64,000 nt of DNA from Ophiobolus disseminans (GCA_010093685.1 MU006221.1:611530-675529), one strand, 5' to 3'. Shown: positions 33,030 through 45,700, numbered from the stretch's first letter. Made by a program: numbers and translations. Notes: generated from the letters alone by a model not told the origin.

Positions 33030-34921
33030 ATGTGTCCCCAGCATAATGCCCCCGCGAGCGAGGTGCCCGCCAGCAAGGGCCCAATGCAGCCGCTGAGGGA
33101 GCCGAGGCTCGATGCGGGCAACAAGCATCACGACCACTGTGTGTGCCCACCGTCTGAAGTCGCAAGAGACGGGACGCTAATGCGCGCAATGCCCTAAACA
33201 GACGCCCGGAGACTTCCAAGCTGGCGGAATGCGCTGCGAAACCGACTCATCCCTATAGTCCGCTGGGAGACACCATGGCTCGCGTACATGCAGGACACGT
33301 TGCGGTCGCCGGCACTTGATGCGTACTTTGCCTACACCGCCAACCTAGGGACACATACCTTCTTCATGATCTTCCTGCCGATCCAGTTCTGGTGTGGTTA
33401 TACAAGTGTGGGCCGAGCGTATGTCCGCGAGTGGGGATTGACATGGCGAGACATCTGACATGTGTAGGACCGTCTTCATGCTGGCGGCTGGTGTCTACCT
33501 CACTGGCTTTCTGAAAGACCTGGTGTGTCTGCCAAGGCCATTGTCTCCTCCACTTGCACGCATTTCCATGTCCGGTTCTGCTGCGCTCGAATATGGCTTC
33601 CCCTCCTCGCACTCAGCAAATGCCGTGTCGGTAGCGTTCTATGCCATTTACACCATACGACAGTCGCCAGAGGCCTACCACCCCTATGTTTATATTGGGT
33701 CGCAAGCCCTCTTCTACTTCTACGCGCTCTCAATCATTTTCGGTCGACTATATTGTGGCATGCACGGGTTCCTTGATGTTCTTGTTGGAAGCACGATCGG
33801 AGCCATGATCACGGCATTCTATTTGGCGTATATCGATTGGCTAGAGTCCTGGATATTCAGCGGCACCTACACTGACATATTCGTTGCCACACTCGTCGCC
33901 TGCATCATGATCCGTATCAACCCCGAGCCCGCCGACGACTGCCCATGCTTCGATGACAGCGTTTCGTTCCTGGGTGTGGTAATAGGCATCAACCTGGGAG
34001 CATGGCACTATGCACAGACTGGTCTCGCTCTGGACACTCCGATACCGTCAACAGTGCCTTTCGATTTGGGGGAAATTGGGCTGCTGAAGACAACCATTAG
34101 GATCGTCCTCGGTGTCGTTATGATCTTCATGTGGAGGGCAACCGCAAAGCCTGCACTGCTCAAGATGCTACCGCCCTTCTTCCGCCTGCTGGAACAGGCG
34201 CGCCTCAACCTACCACGAGCCTTCTTCCTCAACGCTTCCAAATATACTTCCGTTCCTACTCTCCATGGCGATGACAACCTTATCCCATCCGCGTCAGAAT
34301 TGCCGCACAAGATCATGAACCTCGCACATCCACGCAAACGATCAGTCTCCGTGGGACCACAATCCGCTGCAGATGCATACGAAACACTAGCATATCGCAA
34401 CAGACGGCGGCGAGAAAGCGTTAGCTCACTTGATGGGGCTATTGCGGAGGATGACAGTTGGACTCCTAGCTCACGCCCACACGCGAAACCACAGACGCCA
34501 GCATTGGAGAAGGCAGAGCCGGATCTGCTCGGTGCAGGTCTCTTACCCACACCCATGCAGTCTCGAATCCATTCTTACGAGCACATGATGGGCACGGGAC
34601 CGGTCTACCCGTCCGAGAAGAATGCTACGACACCACCGGACAGTGATACAGGCGAGGGTGGCGACACGCTCCAGTTCACCCAAACACTCACGGATGAAGA
34701 GAACGAGACGGAGAAACGAGAGATCTTTATGAAGCTTATGAAGCCACGTGTACGCTACGACGTCGAAGTCGTCACGAAGCTGATTGTGTATACTGGTATG
34801 TCTCGCACAAATGAGCTGAAATCTGGGCGCTAACCTAACCACAGGTATTGCTTGGTTAGCAGTCGAAGGCAATCCTCTTCTATTCGAGCTTGTGGGTCTG
34901 GGCATGCCAGGGCAAGCGTAG
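33030..34921 (+). CDS. LCB3: Sphingoid long-chain base 1-phosphate phosphatase (PAP2 superfamily)
   Basis: Four exons: 33030-33138, 33202-33418, 33468-34795 and 34845-34921; 576 aa. After a short polar N-terminus the protein reads YARRLPSWRNALRNRLIPIV and TANLGTHTFFMIFLP, with several hydrophobic segments. The three PAP2 motifs are visible: KDLVCLPRP, SGSAALEYGFPSSHSANAVS and RLYCGMHGFLDVLVGS. The family dephosphorylates dihydrosphingosine- and phytosphingosine-1-phosphate at the ER and so controls sphingolipid balance and heat-stress signalling. A long hydrophilic Ser/Pro-rich stretch (about residues 365-510) lies before the end, which the last intron joins to IAWLAVEGNPLLFELVGLGM. All splice joins keep frame. 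Confidence 0.93.
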
Positions 34922-35013
34922 CTGTCCATATTATTTCCTATCTCAATACATACTGCATGATAGGCTACCCTTGATGGGCGGTCATAATGTAAACATTTTC
35001 ATGACGTTGACGG

Positions 35014-36567
35014 CTACTCGAAGCTGACGTCCGGAGATCCTTGAACGTGTAGGTCGAATACACAATGCACCACGCCCGGTGCGTACATCTTTACTCTCTC
35101 CACATGCTCCACTTCCACCTTCCACTTAGCTCTCCCGTCATGTTCGTCGAGATACTCCTGACACACCCTCTCCACCTCATCCTTCCTCTCCTCAATCTCC
35201 CCTACGCCAACGTTCTCATGCACACGCACGAATCCGCCTTCCTCCGCATCCACCAACTTCACCGCATCGCGCCACGTAGCTCGCGCATCAGGCAAGAGCC
35301 CGAGATTGACATGCCGGATCGGCAGTATGGTGGTGCGGAGCCGAGAAAACATGTCCAGCGCGTGTTCGTTGCTCATCTGAAAGATCAGAAAATCCACATC
35401 CACATCTTCCTCCCCAAATTTCCCTCCCCACCCAACGGGCACATCTTCCTCCTTCATAATCTTGCAACTCCACCCATTCATCTCCGCACCTCTCCGCAAG
35501 CCCTCAACACTCCAAGGATTCAACTCGAAACACAGCACTTTCCCCACGCCGGCTTTCTTGTAACTGAATGCGAAATATCCAATGCCGGCGTACATATCCA
35601 CAGCGCTGGAGTCGCGTGTGATGCCGGGAAGGTGGAAGATGCGCGTCTTCTCACGAATGTTGCCGCGGGAAAACATGGTATACAGCGGAGCCCAAGTCTG
35701 GCGGATTCCATTCTGCGTCGCGCTGACCCAGAGTGCGGCGTCGAAATCTTTTCTCGTGGGGTTGGATATGGTAAGGGGCGTTGGTAAGGGGCCGAATGAA
35801 CCGAGGAGGGGTGAAATGTTGATTGGGCTGCGGAGAACGTTCTCGGTGGCGTTGGTGACGGTCTGGAGGGGGATGGGCGAGTTGATGGCGATATGTGTTG
35901 TGCTTGTTGCGTGAGCTATGTGCTTCCATATTGATTGGAGGTGTGGATGGGTGGGTGGGTAGGTTGCGAGGAGGGTTGGCCATGGTGGAGAGGCGAAGGC
36001 GTTGTGTGGGAGGAGGAGCATCGGTTTGTAGATTGAGTAGCCTTCGGGGAAGGAGTCGATGAGGTCTTCAGTGGTAAAACTTAGGCTTGTGAGGATGTCG
36101 TTTGCAAAGCTGTCCAGGGCATCTTGAAGAGCTCGGTGAAGCGGATTCTTGTGCATTTGTGGGGTTGTAGTAGGTGATGGTGTGTCATATGAGATTGTAA
36201 CGTCCTCATGCAACGATGCAAGTCCCAATTCGTTAAGTATTTTGGTTTTCGTCGACAAGATGTCTTGGTTGGGCGGTGTCGAATGTCCACTAGATGGACA
36301 TGGGATCGTTGTTGCAAGTCGCATGCGTTGACCTTTTTTCAACCCGGTCAACATGATATCAAAAGACTGTGATCTAAGAGACGTATCACAGTCGTCTTCG
36401 CCTGCGCTACTTAAATCCATGGTTATCCTCTTAGTTCTGTCGAGTTTGCCAAAAAGTTCCAGAGCCGTCTTCACCGCCTTGACATGGCGTTGCGGAACCA
36501 CCAAAACGGCCCTGCGGTGGGACATATCCATCTTTTGATGTGTGTCATTCGTTATGTCTTCCTTCAT
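35014..36567 (-). CDS. TRM12: tRNA wybutosine-synthesizing protein 2 (TYW2/Trm12)
   Basis: Single exon, 517 aa. The C-terminal half is a SAM-binding Rossmann domain of the Trm5/Tyw2 family: FSRGNIREKTRIFHLPG, VDMYAGIGYFAFSYKKAG, VLCFELNPWSVEGLRRGAEMNGW and NLGLLPDARATWRDAVKLV. TYW2 transfers the alpha-amino-alpha-carboxypropyl group of SAM to 4-demethylwyosine-37 in tRNA-Phe, the step after TYW1. The typical Trm5 NPPR methyltransferase motif is replaced by NLGLLP, as expected for Tyw2. The ATG at 36567 (MKEDITNDTHQKMDMSHRRA) was used; a later Met at codon 13 is possible. It ends 92 bp from the converging LCB3 gene. Confidence 0.93.
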   Translation of the reverse strand: MKEDITNDTHQKMDMSHRRAVLVVPQRHVKAVKTALELFGKLDRTKRITMDLSSAGEDDCDTSLRSQSFDIMLTGLKKGQRMRLATTIPCPSSGHSTPPNQDILSTKTKILNELGLASLHEDVTISYDTPSPTTTPQMHKNPLHRALQDALDSFANDILTSLSFTTEDLIDSFPEGYSIYKPMLLLPHNAFASPPWPTLLATYPPTHPHLQSIWKHIAHATSTTHIAINSPIPLQTVTNATENVLRSPINISPLLGSFGPLPTPLTISNPTRKDFDAALWVSATQNGIRQTWAPLYTMFSRGNIREKTRIFHLPGITRDSSAVDMYAGIGYFAFSYKKAGVGKVLCFELNPWSVEGLRRGAEMNGWSCKIMKEEDVPVGWGGKFGEEDVDVDFLIFQMSNEHALDMFSRLRTTILPIRHVNLGLLPDARATWRDAVKLVDAEEGGFVRVHENVGVGEIEERKDEVERVCQEYLDEHDGRAKWKVEVEHVERVKMYAPGVVHCVFDLHVQGSPDVSFE

Positions 36568-36912
36568 GGCGGCTCCTTTTGGTGCAGGTGCTGGAAGTAC
36601 AAAGTGAGCGGGCTAAGTTTGGAGTACATAGTGGGGTAATTACAGCTAGATAAGACACAAGTAAGCTTGACGACTAACGATGGGTATCACGAAGGGAAAC
36701 ACGTTTGTGATAGAGTCATATACACAATCCCCGTAGACGAGGGATGTCATGGCAGGAGCTATCTAGACATCGGGGGTCCATTCACTGCCCCGCCCCCACC
36801 AGTTCTCCTGCGGAGCTTATAGTATGACGAAGTAAGCTTACTGCTGCAGCTCCAATGCTAACTCCTCCCACAACAAACGTCTTCTCTAGAGCCACGCCAC
36901 ACCTCAACCACA
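36568..36912. promoter_or_regulatory. Bidirectional promoter of TRM12 and the Nudix gene
   Basis: 345 bp between divergent starts; CA/CT-rich leader in front of the Nudix start. No specific site assigned. Confidence 0.4.
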
Positions 36913-37863
36913 ATGCCTCTCTCAAACCTCACCCTCGTAAACGAATGCGACAGATTTCCGTACCCCGAATCCGACCCCACAGCCTACCTCTCCCGCGTCA
37001 ACACCTACTACCAACTGCGTGTCGCCGACCACGACTATGCACTCGGCTACATGCTCCCCTCCGTCGCCGAAGTGTTCCGCGGCATACCGAGCTGGCACCT
37101 GGACGACGATGAAGGCACTCTTACACTGACAGCCGGCTCAACTGCAGCCGAGCGCTCGAAGGCAGTGGGGAATACGTTACTAGCGATGCGAGAAACCGGG
37201 CACTTCAAGGTCCTCAACAAATGGAGGAACGAGCTGTATGCCGTGTATGGCAAGAACAAAGAACTACTATTCAACATAGAACGAAGCGCGAGTCCGTTAC
37301 TAGGCGTAGTGACTTACGGCGTCCACCTCACAGCCTACACACGATCGCAAGACACGGGCGAGATCAAGATATGGACACCGAGGCGAGCGCGGACGAAGCA
37401 GACATATGGCGGGATGCTGGACAACGCCGTTGCAGGCGGCATCGCATCTGGCGAGTCGCCGTTTGAAAGCCTGGTCAGAGAGTGCAGCGAGGAAGCGTCC
37501 TTGGCTGAAGACCTTGTGCGCTCGAAAGCGCGAGCAGCCGGGACGGTGACGTACTACTACATCCGGGACGAGCGTGCGGGTGGGGAGACGAACCTCATGC
37601 AGCCGGAGTGCCAGTACATCTACGACTTGGAGCTGCCGGAGGATGTGACACCCAAGCCTGGAGATGACGAGGTCGAGGAGTTCTATCTGTGGAGTGTGGA
37701 TGAGGTCAAACAGGCCATGGAGAACGGGGAGTTCAAGCCGAACTGCGCGCTGGTTGTCCTGGACTTCCTGGTCAGGCACGGATTCCTGCACAGTGAGAAC
37801 GAGGAGAACTTTGTGGAGATTGTGAGCCGGCTGCATAGGCGGTTGGAGTTTCCCACGCTGTGA
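36913..37863 (+). CDS. Nudix hydrolase with DUF4743 (YJR142W/thiamine-pyrophosphokinase-related type)
   Basis: Single exon, 316 aa. The N-terminal half (NECDRFPYPESD, GYMLPSVAEVFRGIPSWHLD, HFKVLNKWRNELYAVYG) is the DUF4743 region; the C-terminal half is a Nudix domain with the box GGIASGESPFESLVRECSEE (G-x5-E-x7-RE-x2-EE) in place. Proteins of this architecture (yeast YJR142W, plant Nudix 20/24-like) hydrolyse nucleoside-diphosphate-linked compounds, with reported action on damaged thiamine diphosphate derivatives; the substrate here is inference. An intronless gene with strong C/G-ending codon use. Confidence 0.93.
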   Translation: MPLSNLTLVNECDRFPYPESDPTAYLSRVNTYYQLRVADHDYALGYMLPSVAEVFRGIPSWHLDDDEGTLTLTAGSTAAERSKAVGNTLLAMRETGHFKVLNKWRNELYAVYGKNKELLFNIERSASPLLGVVTYGVHLTAYTRSQDTGEIKIWTPRRARTKQTYGGMLDNAVAGGIASGESPFESLVRECSEEASLAEDLVRSKARAAGTVTYYYIRDERAGGETNLMQPECQYIYDLELPEDVTPKPGDDEVEEFYLWSVDEVKQAMENGEFKPNCALVVLDFLVRHGFLHSENEENFVEIVSRLHRRLEFPTL

Positions 37864-38079
37864 TTGCGGGAGTGGGGAAGTATGTTGAAAGTTGAATTGC
37901 GATGCCCTCGGAGACTCTTCCTCACATGACAGAGGGACATCTAACGACTCCTTTTGTGGGTATACAGACGCCAAATAGATGAAGACAGATGGTACCAGCT
38001 ACCACCGTGTATGCTACCATAACGCCACCCATGCTGCTTTTGTTCCTTGTTTTCCTTTGCCCAGCGACCGGCCAGATGC

Positions 38080-38575
38080 CTACGCTCGCTTGATGAGCAT
38101 GTAGAAATTGTCAATCTTCAAGCTGCTCAGCTTGTTGTACGGCCCCTCGAGATACAGCAACAGCCCCCCAAAACTGGCATAGCACTTGCTGTGACCGATT
38201 AGTCCTCCATGTCCACCCTGGCATGTCAAGCTCTGAAACTCACGCATTCCCGCCGTCGCCGTCCTCAAACTTGTAGTGCCGGCCGTAACACACATAGTCG
38301 TACATGTCTGCAAGCGTCGAATATCCCGTCCTACTCACGTTCCTCCAGCTCGTCTCGGCGCCCTCCTTCGCCGCGCCGTCCAGCTCGAGCGTGGTGGCCA
38401 GAGCCATGGATATGGACTCGCCGACCTGGCAGTGGAACAGCTCGTGGTTGATGTCGAGCGTCATGGTGAGGGTCGAGTCGCTGGAGGTGCCTGCAATGCG
38501 CGAGACGCGGTCGTATCTTTTGTTGTCGATCTCAGTGATGGTGAAGACGGCGTCGAGGAGCTGGACGTCGGCCAT
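38080..38575 (-). CDS. RPB8: DNA-directed RNA polymerases I, II and III subunit RPABC3
   Basis: Two exons, 38575-38244 and 38188-38080 (55-nt intron), 146 aa, the same length as the yeast protein. Motifs: VQLLDAVFTITEIDNKRYDRVSRI, TLTMTLDINHELF, YDYVCYGRHYKFED and the end SFGGLLLYLEGPYNKLSSLK...NFYMLIKRA. Shared small subunit of all three nuclear RNA polymerases. The intron interrupts GGNA-KCYASFGG. Divergent from an F-box gene. Confidence 0.97.
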
Positions 38576-38939
38576 GGTGACGGTTTGGGGGGAGGGAAGG
38601 AGGGTGCAGGAGCGGTATGCGACGTGCTGGAGAGAAAGGCGTGGTGGGTTGAAAGAAGTTCGAACTGGAGTCCAGAAGTCCAGAAGCGGCCGGAAAATTG
38701 TCTTGGCAGAGGGTGGTCGAACCTCCGACGCTTCTCCGCAATCGAGCACCGCATCCCCGACGCTGACCACATACGATAGTAGCTGTGACAGCAACCTCGC
38801 CGGTAGTTTTCCATTCTCTCACTTCACCATATGGGGTAACTGGCTGCTCCAGGCCTACTGCGACTGTTGCACCAGCCCGGCTCCTCAGCCTTCCCCACGA
38901 CACTCGCTCTTCGAACCCCACCCCATTGCATCCCTCCAC
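38576..38939. promoter_or_regulatory. Bidirectional promoter of RPB8 and the F-box gene
   Basis: 364 bp between divergent starts. The F-box reading frame stays open through this region, so an upstream start cannot be excluded, but no conserved sequence supports it. Confidence 0.4.
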
Positions 38940-41367
38940 ATGGCCTTCGCCCACTCCGTCAGCCTCTTCGCCCTCCTCGACGCCGACATGGCGCACCCGT
39001 CGCCGTCTCTGCAGGACTCGGACAGCAGTCGTGATTGCAGCCCCATGGCCTTTGACCCGCTCAACATGCACAAGCCCAGGGCCACGGCCGGCAACGCCAA
39101 CAGTCCCTTGCTTAAGCTGCCAGATGACATCTTCAAATGCGTCATGGACTACCTTGACGGTACCGCTGCCTGGACGTTGAAGCGGCTGTGCAAGGGCATG
39201 GCGTGCAGTACTACTGTCAACCAACTGCTGTACAAGTACCCCATACAACTGAATGACGTGCGCGACATCAGGCTGGGCGACTGGAAGTACAGAAGCGTAG
39301 GCTCCATACGGTGGAACATCTTCAAGGACAGCATCACCGATGCGAACCGAGGCTACGTGCAGAAGCTGGCCATGTCGCACTGGGCGAGCATTGACGACTT
39401 CCGCTGGATAGAGAAGAACCTGCCCTCGCTGACGAGTCTGGACCTCTCGGCCATCAAGGACTTTGTGTGGACGCCCGAAGAGACGTGGACGTGGAAGATG
39501 CTGGCAGACGCTTGCCCGGGCCTGTTTGGCCGTCTCGAAGAGCTCGAGGCTGCCAACTGGGCCGACTATACGGCACATGCGCGCATCGAGTACAGCTACT
39601 CGTACAACGACTATCGCTTCAAGCCGAAGTTCAGGATATCAAGGCGGAGAGATGGCGGGTCCATTGCGAAGATCGTCTTCCCGGTTTGCAAGAAGCTGAA
39701 GACCCTTGCGATCAAGGAGCGCTACTCGGGCTTTCAGTATGTCTTGCGCGTTCATTGATCTGAGGAGGCGCTAATCAAGGCGCAGCACCTGGAACGAGTG
39801 GGAGGTCCATCAGCGTGTATGCTGTCTGGTAGATGGTATCCAGCGATACTGCTCCAAGAGCATGACGAAGCTGAGGGTGCACGACTACGCTCCCTACCGA
39901 TCGCTCTTCTCTACCGATGCCACACCATGGTCACAATTGACCGATGTGGAGATTGGCCTATATAGCTGGATGGAGGACCGTCGGGATAGAGACGTCATCG
40001 GTCCCATACCATACAGGATAACTCAAGGCCATCATCACCGCGACGAGGAGGAGTCATTCGACGACAAGAGCTTCGATTCGTGCAAGCGCGATCATATGGT
40101 ACTCGGTAACAACGTTGTCCAAGGCGTCGGCGCTTCGTTCGAAGACCTCCTACAGAGCCTCCAAACCATTTCAAACAAGTATCCGAACATCAACATCAAG
40201 CCCATCCGCAATCTTCAGAACATCACACTACACCCATTCCATCTCGTCAATGTCATGCAGCGACGGAATCCCTTCCATCAACTCACTCACCAAACCAATC
40301 TCCAAACACCCAACGATCCCGTGTCGAATGAAGAGGTACAGAAGGCGCTTCAATGGTTGGCACAAAAGTGCAATTGGAAGCCCATTCTTGCCTGGGACAG
40401 CATGATGTGTGACGTTTTCCCAGCAAATCTCGAACCTATTAGGACCTTCCTTCCGAAGCCCGAGGTTCTCTCCCGTATTAAGACAATGGTTTCAACGCTT
40501 CGCAGCCTCAATATACCCATTCGCATCTCCATTGGCGATCGTACCACCACTTGCCCCTCCTCCGGCCTCGACGGTTCCCTCTACTTCGGTGACTTCAAGA
40601 CGTTTGTTGGCGAAGACGACGCGCGCCGTGAAGTCCTGCTCCCCACACAAGCATCCTTCAACTTGACAGCCATTGCAAACATGGTGGACGAACTCACCAT
40701 CCAATATCCTGTCGACGTTCCCGGTGTTTCAGGCTGGCTCCGTGCTGGCAAGCGCCCCACGCCCGCCGAAAAGGCCCTCATGGAGCGCGAGATGATTGGC
40801 TGGCGAAGATTCTGGATGCGCTATGCCAGCCAGTTCAAGAACCTGAAGAAGTTGACTGCAAACGTACCGAACGACATCTACGAGGACTGGGGCAAGAGCG
40901 AGGTGGCCGACCTGCTGGGCGATGAGCGCTGGCAGATGCTCGAAGTGGAAGAGCGGAACGGGGATTATGGATTCTTTGGCAGTTACTTCCCCTTCAGCTC
41001 CTCGTCTCTACGCTACATTTCATCGCGTAAGCGCGGCCGTACGAAGTTTGTTCAGCGCGTCTTCTTCCGCCTCGATAACCAGCCATTGGAACTTGGGGAG
41101 GTGAACCCGCGCATCACAGAACAGGATCGTGAAGAGGGCGAGATTACGGATGAGCATATCAAAGACATTGAGAGGCCGAAACATCGCTTCTGGCCCGCGA
41201 GGGAAGAGGAGAGCAAGGGAAAGCGCAAGAGAGATTCGAATGGTGGGGGTGACCCTAACGATGAGATGGCGATCAAGAGGAAGAAGGTCGAAGAGGCTGG
41301 ACGCTTGGTGCAACAAGCTACGCTTGAACACTTGGATCGAACGCTGGAACGGCTGGGCGAGTTCTAG
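38940..41367 (+). CDS. F-box domain protein
   Basis: Exons 38940-39736 and 39786-41367 (49-nt intron), 792 aa. An F-box (SPLLKLPDDIFKCVMDYLDG... TLKRLCKGM) lies at about residues 60-105; the rest contains LRR-like spacing (LPSLTSLDLSAIKDFVW, CKKLKTLAIKERYSGF) and a C-terminal basic/acidic tail with a KRKRDSNGGG and AIKRKKVEE patch that may be nuclear targeting. F-box proteins recruit substrates to SCF ubiquitin ligases through Skp1; the substrate is unknown. The intron interrupts YSGF-HTWNEWEVHQR, which is a clean join. The start at MAFAHSVSLFALLD is the likeliest of several Met. Confidence 0.85.
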
Positions 41368-42794
41368 ACTTCTTTTCCGCAAGGAAATTGCGTCTTGTGA
41401 GTACGACACGGGCATACGGTGTTACGGTATTCAACTCGGGAAAGGATTGGCCTCTTTTCGATGTACGACAGAACATGTACTGGCCGTGATAATGAGCATG
41501 GCGTTCGATCTTCACGTCCGACATGGAGGTCACATCAATGTTATTAATACAATAGCACATGCATATGTACATCGTTTCTGCAGGTGAAAAACAGTGCACT
41601 CCGACGAGGCTTCAAAACTTGTCCACCTCGATGCGCCAGCTTATCCCAGCGCATTCTTGATAATTGCTTCCATAAAGTAACAAATCGGATGTCTCTAATA
41701 CCCCACTCTCGAGTACCCTTCAGTGCCACATGCACACTCATGTGTTCTCTCCTTCCCCTCCTCCCCAAAGAGACACAAAAACAACAATGGTCTCAGCACA
41801 CATCGAACAAACGATCCCAATCTCTTCAGAAAATCGGCAGACAAGAAAAGTGAAGCCGCGATAGCAAAAAGGAAGGAAGCCCACAACCCACCCCCCGAAG
41901 AGAAGAGGGTGCAGGACGGCCGTTTAGTAATGTTTTTAGGACTTGCTACTTTCCTGAAGATTCTGTTGAGTTATGCTGTATACATACAGGTCGCCATGAG
42001 GTGGGGAGAAGAGAGAGTTGGGTATGCCATCATTGTTTTTTTCGAGGGGATTCATCGGAAGGAAGGTGTTGCGTGCTTGCTTCGTATGGAAGCTACCGAG
42101 GGGAAGATGGGAAAGAGCGATTCATACTACACTTTCTTGTCACCGTTGCAGGACAGAACCATCATACATTGTACCTTGTCTCTTTACCATGCTTCTTTGC
42201 AATTGCAACGCAAGTATACTGTTGAATGGGCTAGCTCTTCTACATGTCTCTGAGATTGGTTGATGTGCTCGCGCTGCCACAGTAGAGAATACACGCCTAG
42301 CAAGTAGATGAGTATGAATGAAAGTCGCGCCACGTGATATAGACAAGACAAGGCTAATAGCATCACGATGGTTTCACACATGACCTTCTTTCTTGAACTT
42401 CTTTATTCTGTTTTCCGCGGAGACTAGCACTACCAGATATTCCCTCTCCGTTTTCCCTCCATATCAAAATATACTAAAGTAAAGCCGCGCTCAAAGAATC
42501 GAAGGCGGACTGATAAACCCGAATACTAAAAAAAGATATGTCTGGTAAAACAAGCGAGCGGACCTTCTTTGCAAATCGCACCACAACGCCGGGGAAACGG
42601 GAGTATCAGACTTTGGGCGCAGGGGTATGTTATGTACAGAGAGAGTATGTAACGCTCTACTGCCCGCTTCGCACAAGACTCCGGAACGCCGCGGTGAATG
42701 CATTACAATATACAATTAAGAAAAGACTAAACCACCGTTTGCAATAGGAAAGGAGACTGAGACTGGTATCTAGGGGGAAGGAAAGTGCGAATGC
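41368..42794. other. Convergent intergenic region (F-box / Ca2+-ATPase)
   Basis: About 1.4 kb with only short unsupported frames. It must hold the 3' untranslated regions of both neighbours. No transposon, tRNA or repeat recognised. Confidence 0.55.
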
Positions 42795-45700
42795 TCAAGT
42801 ACCGGGGCCTGTGGACTTCGAGTGACCGTCTGATTGTTCGTGTCTCGCAAACGGACCAACAGTAAACTCAGGAGTCGTCTCCACGTTTTGGCTAGGGGGA
42901 CCACGGTACTCGCTTGGGTCAGGCGCAAGGATAGGATCGGTCGACTTGGTGTCAGGGTGCACTTCGATGCCCTCCTGCGCCTCCAAATCCTCTTTCTTCG
43001 CGCTTCGGCTGAAGCGGATGGAGTCATTGTCGCCTCCATTGCGGTCGATTGGTGACCAGCCAGCAATGCTACCAGCGACAATACCAGCCATGACGGTGGC
43101 AGGGCCAAAAGCAGAGTTGGAGCGGGACCTTCCTCGGCGGCGGCTGTTGGGTGTGGGCGGTGCAGGGGAGCCGTCGTGGTCATTCTGTGGGCCGTTGTTT
43201 GGAGTGCCCGGAAGAGATTGGCTTGATCGTGATCGAGTGAAAGCCTCCTTGGGATGCTGCATCTTGAATTTGAGGTTGCTCAGACGTCCACCGCGGACTC
43301 GCTTGATGAAAGCAAGTTCGTCGCGAATCTCCAGTAGGCCTTGGTTCCATTGATACTCGTCGTCAGAAACAACGACTTCGGGGTTGCGCTTCCGCTTGAA
43401 AAACGCCGGAATGCACTTGCGGACAAGCTCATCTGGAATCAAACGAACGACCACACCGACGGGCAGCGAGAGGAAACCCAAAACTATAGAGTAACCCCAT
43501 TGCGGGCCGTTAAGTCTGACAACCTTGAATGCGACGCCACCGACAAAAATGATCATAGTCTGACCGCCAATCATGATGCCTAGGATGACGATGAAAAACC
43601 AATTGTGAGTAATACCCTCGAAGACGTTGAAGCGGTTATCGAGACGGCGATTGTTCAGAGCGTTGAAGATCTGCATCCAGACGAAGGTATTGAAAACGAG
43701 AGCTTTGAGCTCGGCCTTCTCGGCTTCGCTGTGGTACGAGAAGATGGACTCGCCTGCGAAGTAAAGAATAAAGGTAACAACCAATTGGTAGATCGCCTGG
43801 CCGATAATCATCTTCCACATTCTCAAAGTGATAAGAGGAGCAGACTTGGGATCTGGCTTGCGATCGAGAAGACTTCGTGTCGGTGGGTCCGTGGCAAGAG
43901 CCAAAGCGGCGAAGGTGTCCATGATGAGGTTGACCCACAGCAGTTGGACGGCGGTCAGAACGGATTCCTGCTTATCGCTGGAAACTGCTGACACGAACGT
44001 GAGCAAAACAGCCGTAATGTTAACAGTGATTTGGAACTGCAAGAACTTCTTAACGGCGTCGTTCACAGCACGTCCCCAAAGCAAGGCCTTGACAATGGAT
44101 GCGAAGTTGTCGTCCATCAGGATAATGGCTGAGGCTTCTTTGGCCACCTCTGTACCAGCGATACCCATAGAGAAACCAACATCAGCAGTCTTGAGCGCTG
44201 GGGCATCGTTGGTGCCATCACCAGTGACAGCAACAGTCTCACCAAGCTCCTTGAGGCGCTTGACAAGCTTACGCTTGTCCTCGGGGCTGGAACGGGCGAG
44301 GACACATAGCTTTGGGATGACGGCGTCCATGTCCCGCTTGGACAGCTTGCGGAAGGTGGGACCCTCCATAACAACGCCTCCAGGGACGAGAATGCCACAG
44401 TCTTCCGCGATGGCCTTAGCAGTGAGCACATTATCACCGGTGACCATGCGAACATAGACACCGGCGTGTTGACAATCCTTGACCGCTTCACGAACGCTTG
44501 GTCGCAGAGGATCCTGAATTCCGACCACAGCGAGGAAGGTCATCTTCTGGAACACGTCTTCGAATAGGGCCAAGCTTGAGTCGTCCTCGTTCTTGCGCGC
44601 ATCTCGTGGGGGCCAGCTTTCAAAGTCGCGGTAGATGAGTCCAATAGTTCGTAAAGACCGGGAAGCGTATGCAGTGATGACATTTTCAAGGGTTTCGCGG
44701 TTGTCCTCAGTCATTGGAGCATCAACGAGATCCTTGGCCGCATCTGTGACAATCTTTTCGCACTTGCCGAGGAGAATTTCAGAAGCTCCCTTAACGTAGA
44801 GGCGGAAGCGGCCGTCGTTGAGTTTTGCCACTGCTCCAGAGCATTTGATTGCGGAGTCGAAGGGTATGACCTGGACGATGTTGGCGTTGGAGCGTTCCTG
44901 TCCCAAGTTGCCCATGCCAAGATGGTCGCGGGCAAAGCTGAGAAGTGCGGTCTCCGTTTTGGAACCGATAAATGGATCAGGACCTCCAGCCTCGCCCTCG
45001 AAAGCAGTCGTGTTCTGGATGATTGACTGTTCAAGAACGTCCTTGACCTTTTCGTTGATGGTGTTGACAAATTCCGCGGCAGAAACGTCGGCTGGGCCTT
45101 CCACAGGTGACTCGACCATTTTGCCCTTGGCTCCGTCGTCCAAAGATTCAGGGGTATCGGAAGTTTTGAGTTTGTGGTCTCCGAAACGAAGAGCGGTGCC
45201 TAGAGATCCAGCGACAACAGTCATCTTGTTTTGAGTGAGGGTACCAGTTTTGTCGGAGCAGATAGTAGTGGCGTTGCCCATCGTTTCGCAAGACCGGAGC
45301 AGGCGAACCAGATTGTTGTCCTTGAGCATACGAGTTGTCGCGAAGGCCAAAGCAAGGGTAACAGCTAGAGGTAGACCTTCGGGAACAGCCACGACAATGA
45401 CAGTAATGGCAACAATGAGAATGTTGAGGAATTGCTGGCCCTTCTGAGCAGGAGGATTGGGGTTTCCCTTGAGGCCGACAAGGAATTCGATGAAGAGAAC
45501 GACGAATAGCAACAGAGCAGCGGCTCCACCGAGCTTGGCAATGTATGTGGCCAGGGTGTTGAGCTTCGACTGAAGGGGCGTGACTTCACTGTCTTCGCGC
45601 AGCGACATCATAGTCTTTCCGTAGCTGGAATGGATACCAGTGGCCGTGACGATGAAAGTACCCACACCCTCGGAAACCTTTGCACCGGATAGAATGAAGG

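Noticed and set aside
38532..39578. 348-codon minus-strand frame opposite the F-box gene
   Set aside because: Antisense shadow of the F-box exon; no domain.
41723..42253. 176-codon frame after the F-box gene
   Set aside because: No signal, domain or splice support; probably 3' untranslated sequence.
42770..43353. Plus and minus frames at the 3' end of the Ca2+-ATPase
   Set aside because: Shadows of the ATPase coding sequence.
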